Shown: positions 24,857 to 35,195, counted from the first letter of the stretch. The stretch is DNA of 64,000 bases from Aureispira anguillae (GCF_026000115.1 NZ_AP026867.1:341501-405500); one strand, 5' to 3'. Numbers and translations: made by a program. The notes: generated by a model not told the origin, from the sequence alone.

Positions 24857-27800
24857 ATGTTTTGTATAAAAAAAATTAGCCTACTGGGCTGTTTATTACT
24901 CGTTCTTATAGGTTTTTCGAGTCCTCTCAAAGCCATTTCTGGTGCTGAGCTGGCCTACGAATGCCTAGGAGCCAACCAATATAAAATTACACTACAAGTT
25001 TATCGAGATTGTTCGGATGCAACCTTGCCTGGCAATCAAACGATCGATCTAAACTCTATGCTTTGTGGGGCAAACTCTACTACTGTATTGACACTGGATT
25101 CTTCGTATGAGATTTCAGGAATTCATGCGAGCCAAATTGCAAACAGTACTTGTAATGGTGGGACAATGCCTGGCTTTGAACTATTTGTTTATTCTGGAGT
25201 GGTTGTATTTCCACAGACTTGCGAAGATTGGATCGTCAGTTGGACAGGCTGTTGTCGCAGTGCCAATATTACAAATCTGAGTACTTCGGGAAGTTCTATC
25301 TATGTTGAAGCAAAGATAGACAGCCGTTACTTATACAGCTCGCCTCGTTTTCATCGACAAAAATTACCTTATTATTGTGCTAATTCTACGCATACTAATC
25401 GATTAAAGGTGCCAACTCGTTATCCCTCTAATATGGATAGCTTTGTAGTTGCATTAACCTGCCCTTTACAAGGGGCTAATAACTGTTTGAATCATACTAC
25501 TGGGCTTAGTGCTGGTCAACCCTTGCATATCTCGCCTACTAGTGCTATTCAAATCGATAATATACGTAGAGAATTGCGTTTTCATGCCAAAGATAGCGTA
25601 GGGCAAATTGCAGCAGTTGCGCTAACAATTTATCAACTCAAAAATGGCGATACGGTTGGTTATGTACAGAGCGACTTTCCAGTTGTGGTCATTGATAGTC
25701 CTGCTGTTTGTAATGCTCCTGTTCAATATACAGAGCCCATCACGAATACAGCGGGGATTATTACACTTTATGAGCATTATAATTTTGATTTATGTTCCTC
25801 TGATAATTTGATTTTTAGTTTTATTGCCTACGATCCAGATGGGGATACGGTTGAAGTAGATCTTGCCAATACAAATTTAGATGAAGTATTTGGAGTGGGA
25901 AACTGGACTGTTCTTGCTAACTCAACTCCTCCTTTTAGACCAGATAGTGTGCAGTGTTATGTACAAGTAACGCCTACTTGGCAAAATAACAGTTATTCAC
26001 CACTGAATAGCAACCTCAAACGACATTTTAGAATAGGGGTTACCGATGGAAAGGCACCGTTTTTAAGTTGTACAGCAATTGATCTTAATTTAAGTCTTTA
26101 TCAGGCAACTTTTTTAACGATTCCGACACTTTGTGCTGGTGTAAATACGCAGCATCAACTCCATGCTGTCTTGGACGGTCCCAATGGGTTGGATTCTGCT
26201 CAGGCGTTTAATTGGACGCAAATAAGTGGTCCTCCCGTGGTTTTTTCAGACGCAACAATCCCTAATCCATCGATTGCCGTACCATCGGGAGTAGTTGGAG
26301 ATGTTGTTGTTCTAGAAGTTACAGTTACCACAACTCCCCATCCTATAACGGGGGTGCAATGTGTTGCTCCGACAAGAATGGTACTGCCTTACGATACTAG
26401 TGGTCATTGCATCAATCCTTTTCCAAATTTTGTAACAGGACAAATGCGTATAGACAGCAATTTAAACTGTTTTCCTGATACAACAGAAGCCCGATTTGCT
26501 CCCAACACCGTTTTGCTTTTTGAAAAAGGGCAAGATCAATTTTATGCGGCCACGAATGGGAACTATGCTTATCAAGCGCATTTGGATACAGGGACTTATA
26601 CTGTAAGTGTTACGACACCCTATCCTTATTGGTCTGCATGTCCTAGTAGTCAAACTTTTACAATTGATACGACTGTTAACCCACAGGTGTTGGATTGGGC
26701 GATGGAGCCCTTGTTTTTGTGTCCCAAATTGGAAGTCAATCTAAGTGCTAGTGCTCATATGCGGGCTTGTATTGCTCGTCAAGTTTGGGTAAATTATAGA
26801 AATCCAGGAACAGTAGATGCAGCGAATGCTTATGTTGAGGTTGATTTAACGGCTAATTTGACGATTACAAATAGTTCTATTCCGATGACTAATTTGGGGA
26901 ATCATCGTTATCGGTTTGATTTGGATTCGGTTGAAGTAGGGGAGTATGGACGATTTTTTATTATGGTGCAAGCAAGTTGTTCAAGTCCTCAAAATGACCC
27001 TTATACCATAGGAGCACATATTTACCCTGATAGTATATGCACAACACAATTGCCACATTTAACCATCTCAGACTCTTGTACGATAGATACCGTTATTTTT
27101 AAGGTGACCAACCATTCAGCAGCGCATACTGCTCCTTTGTTGTATTGGATTATTGAAAACCAAACAATTGTAGATACAGGAGCGATTCAGTTAGGTATGG
27201 GGCAAAGTTTGAGTATTTATTATCCAGGAACGATAGATAAGGTGTATCAATTGGTGATAGATCCTTACAATACAGCCTATGCAGCCTCCAGTCATGTACA
27301 TTGTATGGTGGTAGACAGTAACTTTGTAGATCCTCCATTTTTATATCGTCCTCACAACCAGTTGAGTTATGTTTCTATCTTTCATGGCAATACAGTTGGT
27401 TCTTATGATCCCAATATTAAGGTAGCAGAACCAGAGGGCTATGGTACAGATCATTATATCTTACCCAATCAGTCAATTGATTATACCATACATTTTCAAA
27501 ATACAGGAACAGACACCGCTTACAAAGTGGTTATTCTCGACACGCTCACGGCTGCTTTAGATGTTGGTAGTTTGATGATGCAGGGGAGCAGTCATTCTTA
27601 TACTTGGAGAATAAAACCGTACAATGCTACAGGCTTGAATATCTTAGAGATTACATTTAATAATATTATGTTGTTAGACAGCAATGCAAACGAGCCAGCG
27701 TCTCATGGTTTTATTAAATATAGCATTCAACAAACGCCTAATTTACCGAATAGTACCTTGGTCGAAAATAGCGCTTCCATTTATTTTGATAACAATGCAC

Positions 27801-28138
27801 CTATTAAAACCAATACGGCTTTTCATACCGTTTGTGATAACTGTTATCCGTTAACGATTACAAACAATAGCGTTATTACTACAATAGTTGCTACCAAAAA
27901 TCAAGCATCAGCAACAAAGATTTATCCCAATCCGACAAATGGTCTTGTTGTAATAGAACAAAGCGTAGCACAGGCGGCAGAAATTGAACTCTATACGATT
28001 AGTGGTGTTTTGGTAAAAAGATGGAAAACAAACCAACAGATAGAGTATCTAAATGTAGAGCAGTTGCCTACTGGAACCTATTTACTAAAAGTAGTTAATC
28101 ACTCATCGAGCGAGTTGTTTAAGCTTATTAGAAACTAA
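24857..28138 (+). CDS. Large secreted surface protein with T9SS sorting domain
   Basis: Encodes 1,093 residues. After a signal peptide (1-26) comes a cysteine-containing N-terminal domain (about 28-420). It has the same plan as the N-terminus of the giant adhesin at 38083: QYKITLQVYRDC here against QYSITLNIYRDC there, then a GCCR/CCR motif. A PKD-like stretch (about 430-520), an SdrD B-like carrier-fold stretch (FPNFVTGQMRIDSNLNCF), and a DUF11/DUF7619-type region (SYDPNIKVAEPEG, then NQSIDYTIHFQNTGTD) follow. The type A sorting domain is KIYPNPTNGLVVIEQS. Probably a surface adhesin or matrix protein. Confidence 0.88.
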   Translation: MFCIKKISLLGCLLLVLIGFSSPLKAISGAELAYECLGANQYKITLQVYRDCSDATLPGNQTIDLNSMLCGANSTTVLTLDSSYEISGIHASQIANSTCNGGTMPGFELFVYSGVVVFPQTCEDWIVSWTGCCRSANITNLSTSGSSIYVEAKIDSRYLYSSPRFHRQKLPYYCANSTHTNRLKVPTRYPSNMDSFVVALTCPLQGANNCLNHTTGLSAGQPLHISPTSAIQIDNIRRELRFHAKDSVGQIAAVALTIYQLKNGDTVGYVQSDFPVVVIDSPAVCNAPVQYTEPITNTAGIITLYEHYNFDLCSSDNLIFSFIAYDPDGDTVEVDLANTNLDEVFGVGNWTVLANSTPPFRPDSVQCYVQVTPTWQNNSYSPLNSNLKRHFRIGVTDGKAPFLSCTAIDLNLSLYQATFLTIPTLCAGVNTQHQLHAVLDGPNGLDSAQAFNWTQISGPPVVFSDATIPNPSIAVPSGVVGDVVVLEVTVTTTPHPITGVQCVAPTRMVLPYDTSGHCINPFPNFVTGQMRIDSNLNCFPDTTEARFAPNTVLLFEKGQDQFYAATNGNYAYQAHLDTGTYTVSVTTPYPYWSACPSSQTFTIDTTVNPQVLDWAMEPLFLCPKLEVNLSASAHMRACIARQVWVNYRNPGTVDAANAYVEVDLTANLTITNSSIPMTNLGNHRYRFDLDSVEVGEYGRFFIMVQASCSSPQNDPYTIGAHIYPDSICTTQLPHLTISDSCTIDTVIFKVTNHSAAHTAPLLYWIIENQTIVDTGAIQLGMGQSLSIYYPGTIDKVYQLVIDPYNTAYAASSHVHCMVVDSNFVDPPFLYRPHNQLSYVSIFHGNTVGSYDPNIKVAEPEGYGTDHYILPNQSIDYTIHFQNTGTDTAYKVVILDTLTAALDVGSLMMQGSSHSYTWRIKPYNATGLNILEITFNNIMLLDSNANEPASHGFIKYSIQQTPNLPNSTLVENSASIYFDNNAPIKTNTAFHTVCDNCYPLTITNNSVITTIVATKNQASATKIYPNPTNGLVVIEQSVAQAAEIELYTISGVLVKRWKTNQQIEYLNVEQLPTGTYLLKVVNHSSSELFKLIRN

Positions 28139-28360
28139 TCACTAAATGATGTTAATGGGGAGATTGATACATTTTAATCTTCCCTTAGCCTTGTTGATTG
28201 AAACCGTTCATGAAAGGAGAGAGAAGGAGAAGAACTAAAAGAAAGGTAGTGGGAAGAATGGGCTGTTAATTGTGATAGATGAACTATTTTTACCAAGCGC
28301 AGTTGTGTAAGTGTAGAATGTTTTGTGATGGCAAAAATAGTTCATCAGTTTTAATAATGA

Positions 28361-28933
28361 TTAATCATTATCATCTAATGTGACATATTTCCAATCAATG
28401 CCTTTTTCAATTTTTCTCAGTTGTTCTACGGTAATTCCAAAACTTTTGGCTAAAATTTTCTTTTTTGTTTTTCCTTCTTTTAGCCGTTTTTTGAGCAGCC
28501 GAACTCGATCTGGATTCATTTTACAATGAGATGGACGTTTTCTGTTTTCAGGGTTGTAAACGCCATTTTTGATTTGAAAATCTGTCATTTCTCGCTGGGT
28601 TACCCATTTTAGATTTTCATAATGATTATTGAGGTTATCTCTATCCAAATGAATCACAAATTTGGCATCTTCTTGGCTTTTAATACAAAACTCTTGAGCA
28701 ACTAATTTGTGGACGTAAAAGCCCTGTCTTAAATTGTCTTGGAGTTTCATATTGACTTGTCGGTACCCCTGAATGGTGATAGAACCTTTGAGCAAAGTTT
28801 CGTTTTCTGTTGTTTTTTCGACACTTTTGATTCTACCATAATCAGAGAAATAATAATCTTTCTGTTTAGTTGGAGCCTTGCAAATGATCTTAACCCAGCG
28901 TTCATTCCAAAAACTCTTGATTTCTGTTCCCAT
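28361..28933 (-). CDS. NUMOD4/HNH homing-endonuclease-like protein
   Basis: Encodes 190 residues. The N-terminal NUMOD4 motif (WVKIICKAPTKQKDYYFSDYGRIKS) is followed by an HNH_3-type nuclease core (VHKLVAQEFC, then VIHLDRDNLNNHYENLKWVT). The core keeps the His and Asn positions, though VNHxD has become VIHLD. The C-terminal 60 residues hold a helix-turn-helix-like region (KKILAKSFGITVEQLRKIE). Such proteins are often free-standing homing endonucleases of phages or introns. Here it is a solitary gene with no intron or phage genes around it, so it may be a domesticated DNA-binding protein or nuclease. Confidence 0.85.
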   Translation of the reverse strand: MGTEIKSFWNERWVKIICKAPTKQKDYYFSDYGRIKSVEKTTENETLLKGSITIQGYRQVNMKLQDNLRQGFYVHKLVAQEFCIKSQEDAKFVIHLDRDNLNNHYENLKWVTQREMTDFQIKNGVYNPENRKRPSHCKMNPDRVRLLKKRLKEGKTKKKILAKSFGITVEQLRKIEKGIDWKYVTLDDND

Positions 28934-29133
28934 TAATTTAGTAAGTTAAATAAGTAAAGTCCTCACTTGTAGGGAGTTAAATTGGATTGGTGTTGATGAT
29001 GTAGAAAGGAGAGGACTTCAAATTGTGTTAGTGCATTCACAAGATAAGAATTCTATCGATTTTATACTAATTTAAATAAGGTTTTAAGGCAAGTAATTTT
29101 TTTAATTTTTACAGGGAAAAAAAGAGATGTAGC

Positions 29134-30597
29134 CTAATTAGCTTTCCAAAAATAAGGAGTGAAAACAACCAAAATTGTAAAAAGTTCTAGGCGTCCTAAT
29201 AACATTAAAATGGTTAAAAAGCATTTGCCAGAAGGAGGAACCGCAGCAAAGTTATCTACGGGACTTAAATCAGCAAGTGCGGGGCCTACATTGCCCAACG
29301 AAGTTGCTACTGCTCCAATTGCAGAAAGCAAAGGCTGGTCAAAATCGTTGAGAATAACAACCATAATTAAGGAGCCAAATAAAAAAATCATGAGGTAAAT
29401 CAACAAAAATACCAAAATATGGGTAATGATTCGAGAAGAAACAATCTGATTGTCAATCTTTATGCGGATGATTGCATTGGGATGCAAAAGGCGTTTGAAT
29501 TCTAAAAAAGAATTCTTAAAAAAGACCAAGTGACGGATTAACTTAATGCCTCCACTTGTTGACCCTGCGCAGGCTCCCACAAACAAAAGAAAAAAGAACA
29601 GTAAACTTAAAGCAGGAGTCCAAGAAGTATAATCTGCGGATACAAAACCCGTGGTAGTAATTACTGAAACAATTTGGAAAGCGGCATCTCTAAAGGATTG
29701 TTCCAAGCCGTGATCGGTCACACAGTATAGCGTTGTTGTTACAGCAACTGTCAAAAACAAAACCCCAAAAATGTAGGTTTTAAACTCATCACTGCGCCAT
29801 ACTTTCTTAAATTTGCCTTTTAAGCCATAATAAAGTACGGTATAGTTAACCCCTGCCAAAAACATAAAAATTAGGAGTGTATATTGAATGGCTGGACTGG
29901 TAAAATAAGCAATACTAGCATTTTTGGTAGAAAAACCGCCTGTAGCCATTGTCGTTAAAGCATGATTAATGGCATCAAAAAAGGTCATGCCCAACCCATA
30001 AAGAATAAAGGTTAATAGGGTGGTTAGACCAAGGTAAATTAGCCATAAACGCTTGGCAATTTCTTTGATTCGTGGGTGTATTTTTTCTAGGGAACTCCCT
30101 GGTGCCTCGGCAACAAAAAGCTCAACGCCCCCAATTCCCAATAATGGAAAAATGGCAACCATTAATACAATAATCCCCATTCCACCAATCCATTGTGTAA
30201 GACTCCGCCAAAAAAGAATTCCTGCTGGAACAGCTTCTATATCATTGAGTACTGATGCTCCAGTTGTTGTTAGACCCGATACGCTCTCAAAAATGGCATC
30301 ACTAAAGGTCGTGAATACGCCACTAAATAAGTAGGGAAACATACTGAACAATGACATGGCTATCCAGCCAATGACAACAATAAGGTAACCTTCTCGTTTG
30401 CCAACATTTTCTTTGGTTTTGAATTTATACAACCAAGATAATCCGCCCACTAAAATCGTTGAACAAGCAGCATAAAAGATAGCCAATGCATCACCACTTG
30501 CATGATACCAAGAAAAGGGCAGAGCGGTAAGCATAAAGCAGCCTAAGCTAATTAATAAAACTCCTACAACATTGGAGATCGTACCAAAATCTATCAT
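29134..30597 (-). CDS. trkH: TrkH potassium uptake channel subunit
   Basis: Encodes 487 residues, a polytopic membrane protein of the TrkH/KtrB family forming the K+ pore. The four selectivity loops are recognisable by TTTGAS, ATGGFST, ITTTGF and SLGNVGP. Its ATG overlaps the stop of trkA (TAATG), so the two are translationally coupled. Works with the TrkA regulatory ring to import potassium, driven by membrane potential. Confidence 0.95.
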   Translation of the reverse strand: MIDFGTISNVVGVLLISLGCFMLTALPFSWYHASGDALAIFYAACSTILVGGLSWLYKFKTKENVGKREGYLIVVIGWIAMSLFSMFPYLFSGVFTTFSDAIFESVSGLTTTGASVLNDIEAVPAGILFWRSLTQWIGGMGIIVLMVAIFPLLGIGGVELFVAEAPGSSLEKIHPRIKEIAKRLWLIYLGLTTLLTFILYGLGMTFFDAINHALTTMATGGFSTKNASIAYFTSPAIQYTLLIFMFLAGVNYTVLYYGLKGKFKKVWRSDEFKTYIFGVLFLTVAVTTTLYCVTDHGLEQSFRDAAFQIVSVITTTGFVSADYTSWTPALSLLFFFLLFVGACAGSTSGGIKLIRHLVFFKNSFLEFKRLLHPNAIIRIKIDNQIVSSRIITHILVFLLIYLMIFLFGSLIMVVILNDFDQPLLSAIGAVATSLGNVGPALADLSPVDNFAAVPPSGKCFLTILMLLGRLELFTILVVFTPYFWKAN

Positions 30598-31937
30598 TAT
30601 TTAAATATTTCTTCTACTTGATGAATGGCTTCAGGTTGTGCAAAAACAATAACTTTGTCATTAATTTGGAATTTAAAATCTCCATTTGGAATATGACCTT
30701 GCTCACCTCTTACAACACCAGCAATAATAGATTTTTGTGGTAAGTGTAACGCTCTAATAGGATGCTTTAATAAGCGATTTTTTTTGTGTATCTCAAATTC
30801 TATAATCTCAGCGTTAACGCCTGCCAGACTAGTGATTTCTTTAATTTTTCCTTTTCGAATAAAACGAAAGATTTTATTGGCTGCAATTAACTTTTTGTTG
30901 ATAATGGTATCAACACCAATGTTTTTGGAAATATGGGTATAATTGACATTTTCTACCAGAGCAATGGTCTTATAAACACCAAGCTCCTCAGCCATTAGGC
31001 TTGTAATAATATTAGTTTCCGAATTGGGCGTGAGCGCAACAAAGGCATCCATCCTTTTTAGCCCTTCTTCTTTTAAAACATCAATATTGCTAGAATCAGC
31101 ATGAATAACTAGTGTGTTTTCTAACTGTTCTACAAATTGTTTGCCTATTGTTTTATCCGATAAGACAAGAGAAACCTCATACGTTTTTTCCAATAATTTT
31201 GCAGTTTGCAAGGCCAAAGGAGTTCCTCCAATAATCATAACTCGCTTGATGGGCTTGAGTTGTTTTCCTGCAAAATTAAGTGCTTTATCAATATTTTTAT
31301 GTTCGGCAGCAATGTATAAATGATCTCCTTTTTCTAAGGTTGTGCCTCCATGAGGGATAATAGTTTGATCCCCTCTAAGGATGGATACTCCCCTAAATGT
31401 AAAGCCTGCATTGGCTTGATCTATTTCATTAATGGTGTGGTTGATTAGAGGGCAACTTGTATCTAAGGTAAAACCAACGACTGAAATTTTTCCATTTTCA
31501 AAATCAAAAACATCTGTACAAGAACCTTGATTGAGCAAACGTTGAACTTCTTGTGCTGCCAACAAACGAGGCGAAATTAACGAATCAATGCCTAAGTTTT
31601 GGAAACTTTCCAGTTGGACAGGCTCAAAATATTCGGGGTTATTGACACGAGCAATGGTTTTTTTTGCGCCCACTTGCTTAGCAAGAATTGCCAATAATAA
31701 ATTGGTAGATTCTGAAGTGGTAACGGCTATAAAGAGGTTTGCCCTAGCGGTTTGTGCCTCTTTTAGTACTTCTATCGATGTTGCGTCCCCTTTTAGTGTC
31801 ATAACATCTAAATGTGTTGCAGCATGGTTCAAGACATTGCTATTGTTGTCAATTAAGGTAATGTCTTGATCTTCTTTGGATAACAGTTCGGCGAGATGAA
31901 AACCAACAGCTCCCGCTCCCGCAATAATAATTTTCAT
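30597..31937 (-). CDS. trkA: TrkA potassium uptake regulatory subunit
   Basis: Encodes 446 residues with duplicated RCK modules. The first RCK_N has the NAD motif IAGAGAVGFHLAELL, followed by RCK_C. A second RCK_N near residue 233 (VMIIGGTPLALQTAKLL) is followed by a second RCK_C, the full-length layout of TrkA. It is cytoplasmic, binds nucleotides and gates TrkH encoded directly downstream (one-base overlap). The second Rossmann loop is degenerate, lacking the GxGxxG, as is common for the second copy. Confidence 0.95.
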   Translation of the reverse strand: MKIIIAGAGAVGFHLAELLSKEDQDITLIDNNSNVLNHAATHLDVMTLKGDATSIEVLKEAQTARANLFIAVTTSESTNLLLAILAKQVGAKKTIARVNNPEYFEPVQLESFQNLGIDSLISPRLLAAQEVQRLLNQGSCTDVFDFENGKISVVGFTLDTSCPLINHTINEIDQANAGFTFRGVSILRGDQTIIPHGGTTLEKGDHLYIAAEHKNIDKALNFAGKQLKPIKRVMIIGGTPLALQTAKLLEKTYEVSLVLSDKTIGKQFVEQLENTLVIHADSSNIDVLKEEGLKRMDAFVALTPNSETNIITSLMAEELGVYKTIALVENVNYTHISKNIGVDTIINKKLIAANKIFRFIRKGKIKEITSLAGVNAEIIEFEIHKKNRLLKHPIRALHLPQKSIIAGVVRGEQGHIPNGDFKFQINDKVIVFAQPEAIHQVEEIFK

Positions 31938-32252
31938 AAAAAGAATGACTGATGAAATGAATAACTACAATGGCGCAAAATTCGATAAAAAAATAGAAAA
32001 AACAAAACATACTCTCATAACAACTTCTATTCTTAAACAGAATTGTAAAAGGATAGAAATAGATTAAATAAAAATGAATTTAATAATTTAAATGATTAAT
32101 AAGAGTATTTAATATACCGTTTTTTGCTCTATGTAACGTGGAGTCAAATATTGGTATCAAGGGTGAAAACGATTATTTAATGATATATAGTCTTTTGTGC
32201 TGACAAAAAATGTATCAAAAACAATCATTATTAAATTAAATTACACTTACCA
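31938..32252. other. Divergent intergenic region trkA / mscS
   Basis: 315 AT-rich bases between divergently read trkA and the MscS gene, so it must hold both promoters. No motif stands out and no gene is seen. Confidence 0.5.
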
Positions 32253-33092
32253 ATGGGAGATATTAATACTTATATCCAACAAATAATTCAATTAGGGATA
32301 GGCTTTGCGCCAAGAATCGTATTGGCTTTATTCGTTTTATTTGCTGGATTTTGGCTGGCGAACAAAACAACAGATATTACAGCAAAGGTGCTGAAAAATT
32401 TAAATACGCAGAGCGTAGAAGTCCAAACTTTTGTAGGCTCCATCGTGAGTATTGGTTTCAAAATTTTAATCGTTATAAGCGTTGCTGGAATTGTGGGCAT
32501 AGAGACCACTTCATTTGTTGGTATTATTGCAGCAATGGGTTTTGCGGTAGGTTTAGCTCTGCAGGGAAATCTTAGCAATTTTGCAGCAGGAGTAATGATC
32601 TTGATTATGAAACCGTTTAAAGTTGGAGATGAGGTTAAAACGGGGAACACTTGGGCTTTTGTTAGCGAAATTCAGATATTCCATACTGTTTTTAAAGAGT
32701 TGGACAGTACCCTTACTATTATTCCCAACAGCATCATCCTAAATAATTCTATTCAAAACTTCTCTACTCTGCCCATCCGAAAAATAATGGTAAAGGTCAA
32801 TGTTCCTTATACCGAAGATTTCTTTAAGGTAAAAAAGATTTTGATGGAAGCAGGACTAAGTGTACCTGAAGTGGAGAACGATGTTAAGCCTTTCTTCTTG
32901 GTCAAAAAATTTGACGATCACTTTATCCGAATCAGTATGTCTTTTGGTACTGAATCTAAAAAATATTGGACAGCAAAAACTAAGGTTTATGAAGCTGTTG
33001 TTCAAGCTTTCCACGATCATAATATTAAAGTTGCTTATCCTGTTGGGGTTGGTTTTGGCGAATTTGGTTTAGAGCCTGTGGCAGTAAGCTAG
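32253..33092 (+). CDS. MscS-family mechanosensitive channel
   Basis: Encodes 279 residues, the size of small MscS (YggB). Three N-terminal membrane segments are followed by the pore-lining helix and the MscS signature (FAVGLALQGNLSNFAAGVMI, then KPFKVGDEV). A cytoplasmic beta/vestibule domain forms the remainder. It opens on membrane tension to release solutes in hypo-osmotic shock. It is divergent from the potassium uptake genes, a sensible osmotic pairing. The next gene begins 43 bases later and may be co-transcribed. Confidence 0.95.
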   Translation: MGDINTYIQQIIQLGIGFAPRIVLALFVLFAGFWLANKTTDITAKVLKNLNTQSVEVQTFVGSIVSIGFKILIVISVAGIVGIETTSFVGIIAAMGFAVGLALQGNLSNFAAGVMILIMKPFKVGDEVKTGNTWAFVSEIQIFHTVFKELDSTLTIIPNSIILNNSIQNFSTLPIRKIMVKVNVPYTEDFFKVKKILMEAGLSVPEVENDVKPFFLVKKFDDHFIRISMSFGTESKKYWTAKTKVYEAVVQAFHDHNIKVAYPVGVGFGEFGLEPVAVS

Positions 33093-33135
33093 ATCAGAAA
33101 AAGACAATAAAAAATTTATTACACAAAATAATCGT

Positions 33136-33975
33136 ATGAAAATTCTAATAATAGGGGCTACTGGTAATGCAGGAACCCAAGTAATTAAAGCATTGCAGGC
33201 TAAAGGAGTTCGTCCTACCGCTGCGGTTCGAAATATAGAGAAGGCAAAAGCTCATTTGGGAGAACAGGTAGATTATGTTTACTTTGACTATTTGGATGCC
33301 TCTACCTATGCGCAGGCATTGGAAGCTGTCGATAGAATGTTTTTTATTGCTCCTCCTCCAAAAAAAGATCCTGCTATTGTGCGTGAACTAATGCAAGCAG
33401 CCGAAAAAGCTGGGGTGAAATTTACTGTGTTTCAGTCGGGAAGGACTTCTGGAACCTACAAAGGAAAACCGCTGTATCAAATTGAGCGAGATTTAGAAAA
33501 TGGCAAAATGAATTATTGCATTGTGCGCCCTGCTTGGTATATGCAAAATTTCCATACATGGACTGGTACAACATTGGAAGATAATGAAATTTGTTTGCCA
33601 ACGGGTGATGGGAAAGTGGCTATGATTGATTTAAAAGATTTGGGTGCTGCTATAGCCGAAATCCTTGTTGGAGAGGGGCACGATAGAAAGGCCTATAATT
33701 TGACAGGCTCAGAGGCGCTCAATCATGAACAAGTAGCGTCTATTTTTTCTGATGCAAAAGGCGAATGTGTTCACTACAGCAATCCAACGCCTGATTTATA
33801 TGTAAAAAGGATGGTGGAAAAAGGCTGGACAGAAGATGCTGCAAAATATTGTATTTGGCTTTTTGATCGAGTCAAGGAAGGATCAGAAGAAGAGGTCAGC
33901 AATGATTTTCAGCAAATAGTAGGACGAGAGCCAAGAAGCTTTCAAGTATTTGCACAAGATGAGTTTGGTGTTTAA
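33136..33975 (+). CDS. NmrA-like NAD(P)-binding protein
   Basis: Encodes 279 residues of the atypical short-chain dehydrogenase (SDR a5 / NmrA) type. The nucleotide motif is at the start (IIGATGNAGTQVIKAL). It is followed by FFIAPPP and the conserved YCIVRPAWYMQNFHTW stretch seen in NAD(P)H:quinone oxidoreductase-2-like and ergot-type reductases. A cytoplasmic redox enzyme or redox sensor; the substrate is unknown. Starts with ATG 43 bases after mscS. Confidence 0.88.
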   Translation: MKILIIGATGNAGTQVIKALQAKGVRPTAAVRNIEKAKAHLGEQVDYVYFDYLDASTYAQALEAVDRMFFIAPPPKKDPAIVRELMQAAEKAGVKFTVFQSGRTSGTYKGKPLYQIERDLENGKMNYCIVRPAWYMQNFHTWTGTTLEDNEICLPTGDGKVAMIDLKDLGAAIAEILVGEGHDRKAYNLTGSEALNHEQVASIFSDAKGECVHYSNPTPDLYVKRMVEKGWTEDAAKYCIWLFDRVKEGSEEEVSNDFQQIVGREPRSFQVFAQDEFGV

Positions 33976-34021
33976 TTAATAATAAATTGGTGCACACAAA
34001 ACAAAAAATAAAGTATACTAA

Positions 34022-34061
34022 AAGCGATTCTAACCTATTGGGAGTTAGGTTAGAATTGCTT
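34022..34061. terminator. Long hairpin, probable terminator
   Basis: AAGCgATTCTAACC pairs with GGTTAGAATtGCTT (one mismatch) around a short loop, 46 bases after the NmrA-like gene. The T tract is poor, so it could also be a simple transcript-end stabiliser. Confidence 0.55.
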
Positions 34062-34502
34062 CCTTAATTGATGGGCTCTTTGTTTTAGCTTGTTTTGTAC
34101 ATAGAACAAATTTACCTTTTGTTTATGATACTTCCATTTTGGATAATTATTACCAAAATGGAGTCTAAAGGATAAGGTATTTAATATTTTTTAATTATAA
34201 ATTAATATATGTTATGAAGTAATTTTTGTAACTTTGCAAGCATAATTGCAACTGTAGTATCTGTTAGAAGCTATGGGTAGTGTGCAAATTCCTCATTATT
34301 AGGTTGTTTGGAAAAAGAATAGAAGAGATGGCTAAGTTTTTGAATTGTTTGGAATAGTCTAAAATAATTCTTAATTTTTCTTATTAAAAAAAGGGGGAGC
34401 TATTTTTTATAGGGGAAATTGATTGGGCTTATTTAGTCTTTTGGGGAATAAAGTTTGTCTCAAATAGTATATTGTTTTATCATTATCAGACGCTATTGAA
34501 CT
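34062..34502. other. Intergenic stretch with a lone -7-like element
   Basis: About 440 AT-rich bases without a gene. TAACTTTG at 34229-34236 matches the Bacteroidota -7 element TAnnTTTG and could drive the FISUMP gene with a long 5' leader, but no matching upstream TTTG is present at the right distance. Confidence 0.35.
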
Positions 34503-35183
34503 ATGAAAATTAATGCATATCATTTACTAATACTAGGATGTCTTACTGTGTTATGGGCTAGTTGTAACAAAAGTGATACTTCAGGTTCTTATACACATGA
34601 AGGAATTCACTACGATAGAATAACCAAGCTCAATGCTGAGTCAACCTCAATGTATGATCCTAGAGATCATAAGGTTTATGCTGTTAGTCGAATAGGGACA
34701 CAAGTTTGGATGGCTGAAAATTTGCGTTATGAGACAGAGGGGGTAGAAGAAAACCCCAATAACCCTATTCCGAAATATGGATGTTTGTACAACTGGTCTG
34801 CTGCTACGGTTGCTTGCCCTGAGGGCTGGCATTTGCCTTCGGATTCAGATTGGAGGCATTTAGAACAAACCATGGGAATGGCGGAACATGATCTCTCAAA
34901 AATCGGTTGGAGAGATCTGCTGAAAGTAACGGAGCTAAAATCTCAATCGGGGTGGGCTATTAATAATAATGGCTCTAACGTATCGGGGTTCAATATCTTT
35001 CCTGCGGGGAGGTATGTATCAGGTAGCTTTAAGAATTTAGGAGATTATGCCTTTTTTTGGAGCTCTACCTTAAATGATCAAAATCATGCTATTGGGCGTT
35101 ATTTTTACCATGGATACAATCAAGTAAGTAGAGCCTATATTTCTAGTACAGATGCTCAATCTTGTCGCTGTATCTTGGATTAA
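34503..35183 (+). CDS. FISUMP-domain lipoprotein
   Basis: Encodes 226 residues. A lipoprotein signal ends in LWASC (lipobox Cys at 21), so the protein is anchored to a membrane. The rest is a FISUMP domain (Fibrobacter major paralogous type). Its landmarks are IGTQVWMAENLRYE, ACPEGWHLPSDSDWRHLE, SGFNIFPAGRY, FFWSST and the closing CRCILD. These domains are related to C-type-lectin-like folds and are abundant on Bacteroidota surfaces. The binding partner is unknown. Confidence 0.9.
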   Translation: MKINAYHLLILGCLTVLWASCNKSDTSGSYTHEGIHYDRITKLNAESTSMYDPRDHKVYAVSRIGTQVWMAENLRYETEGVEENPNNPIPKYGCLYNWSAATVACPEGWHLPSDSDWRHLEQTMGMAEHDLSKIGWRDLLKVTELKSQSGWAINNNGSNVSGFNIFPAGRYVSGSFKNLGDYAFFWSSTLNDQNHAIGRYFYHGYNQVSRAYISSTDAQSCRCILD

Positions 35184-35195
35184 GATCGCATGAAC

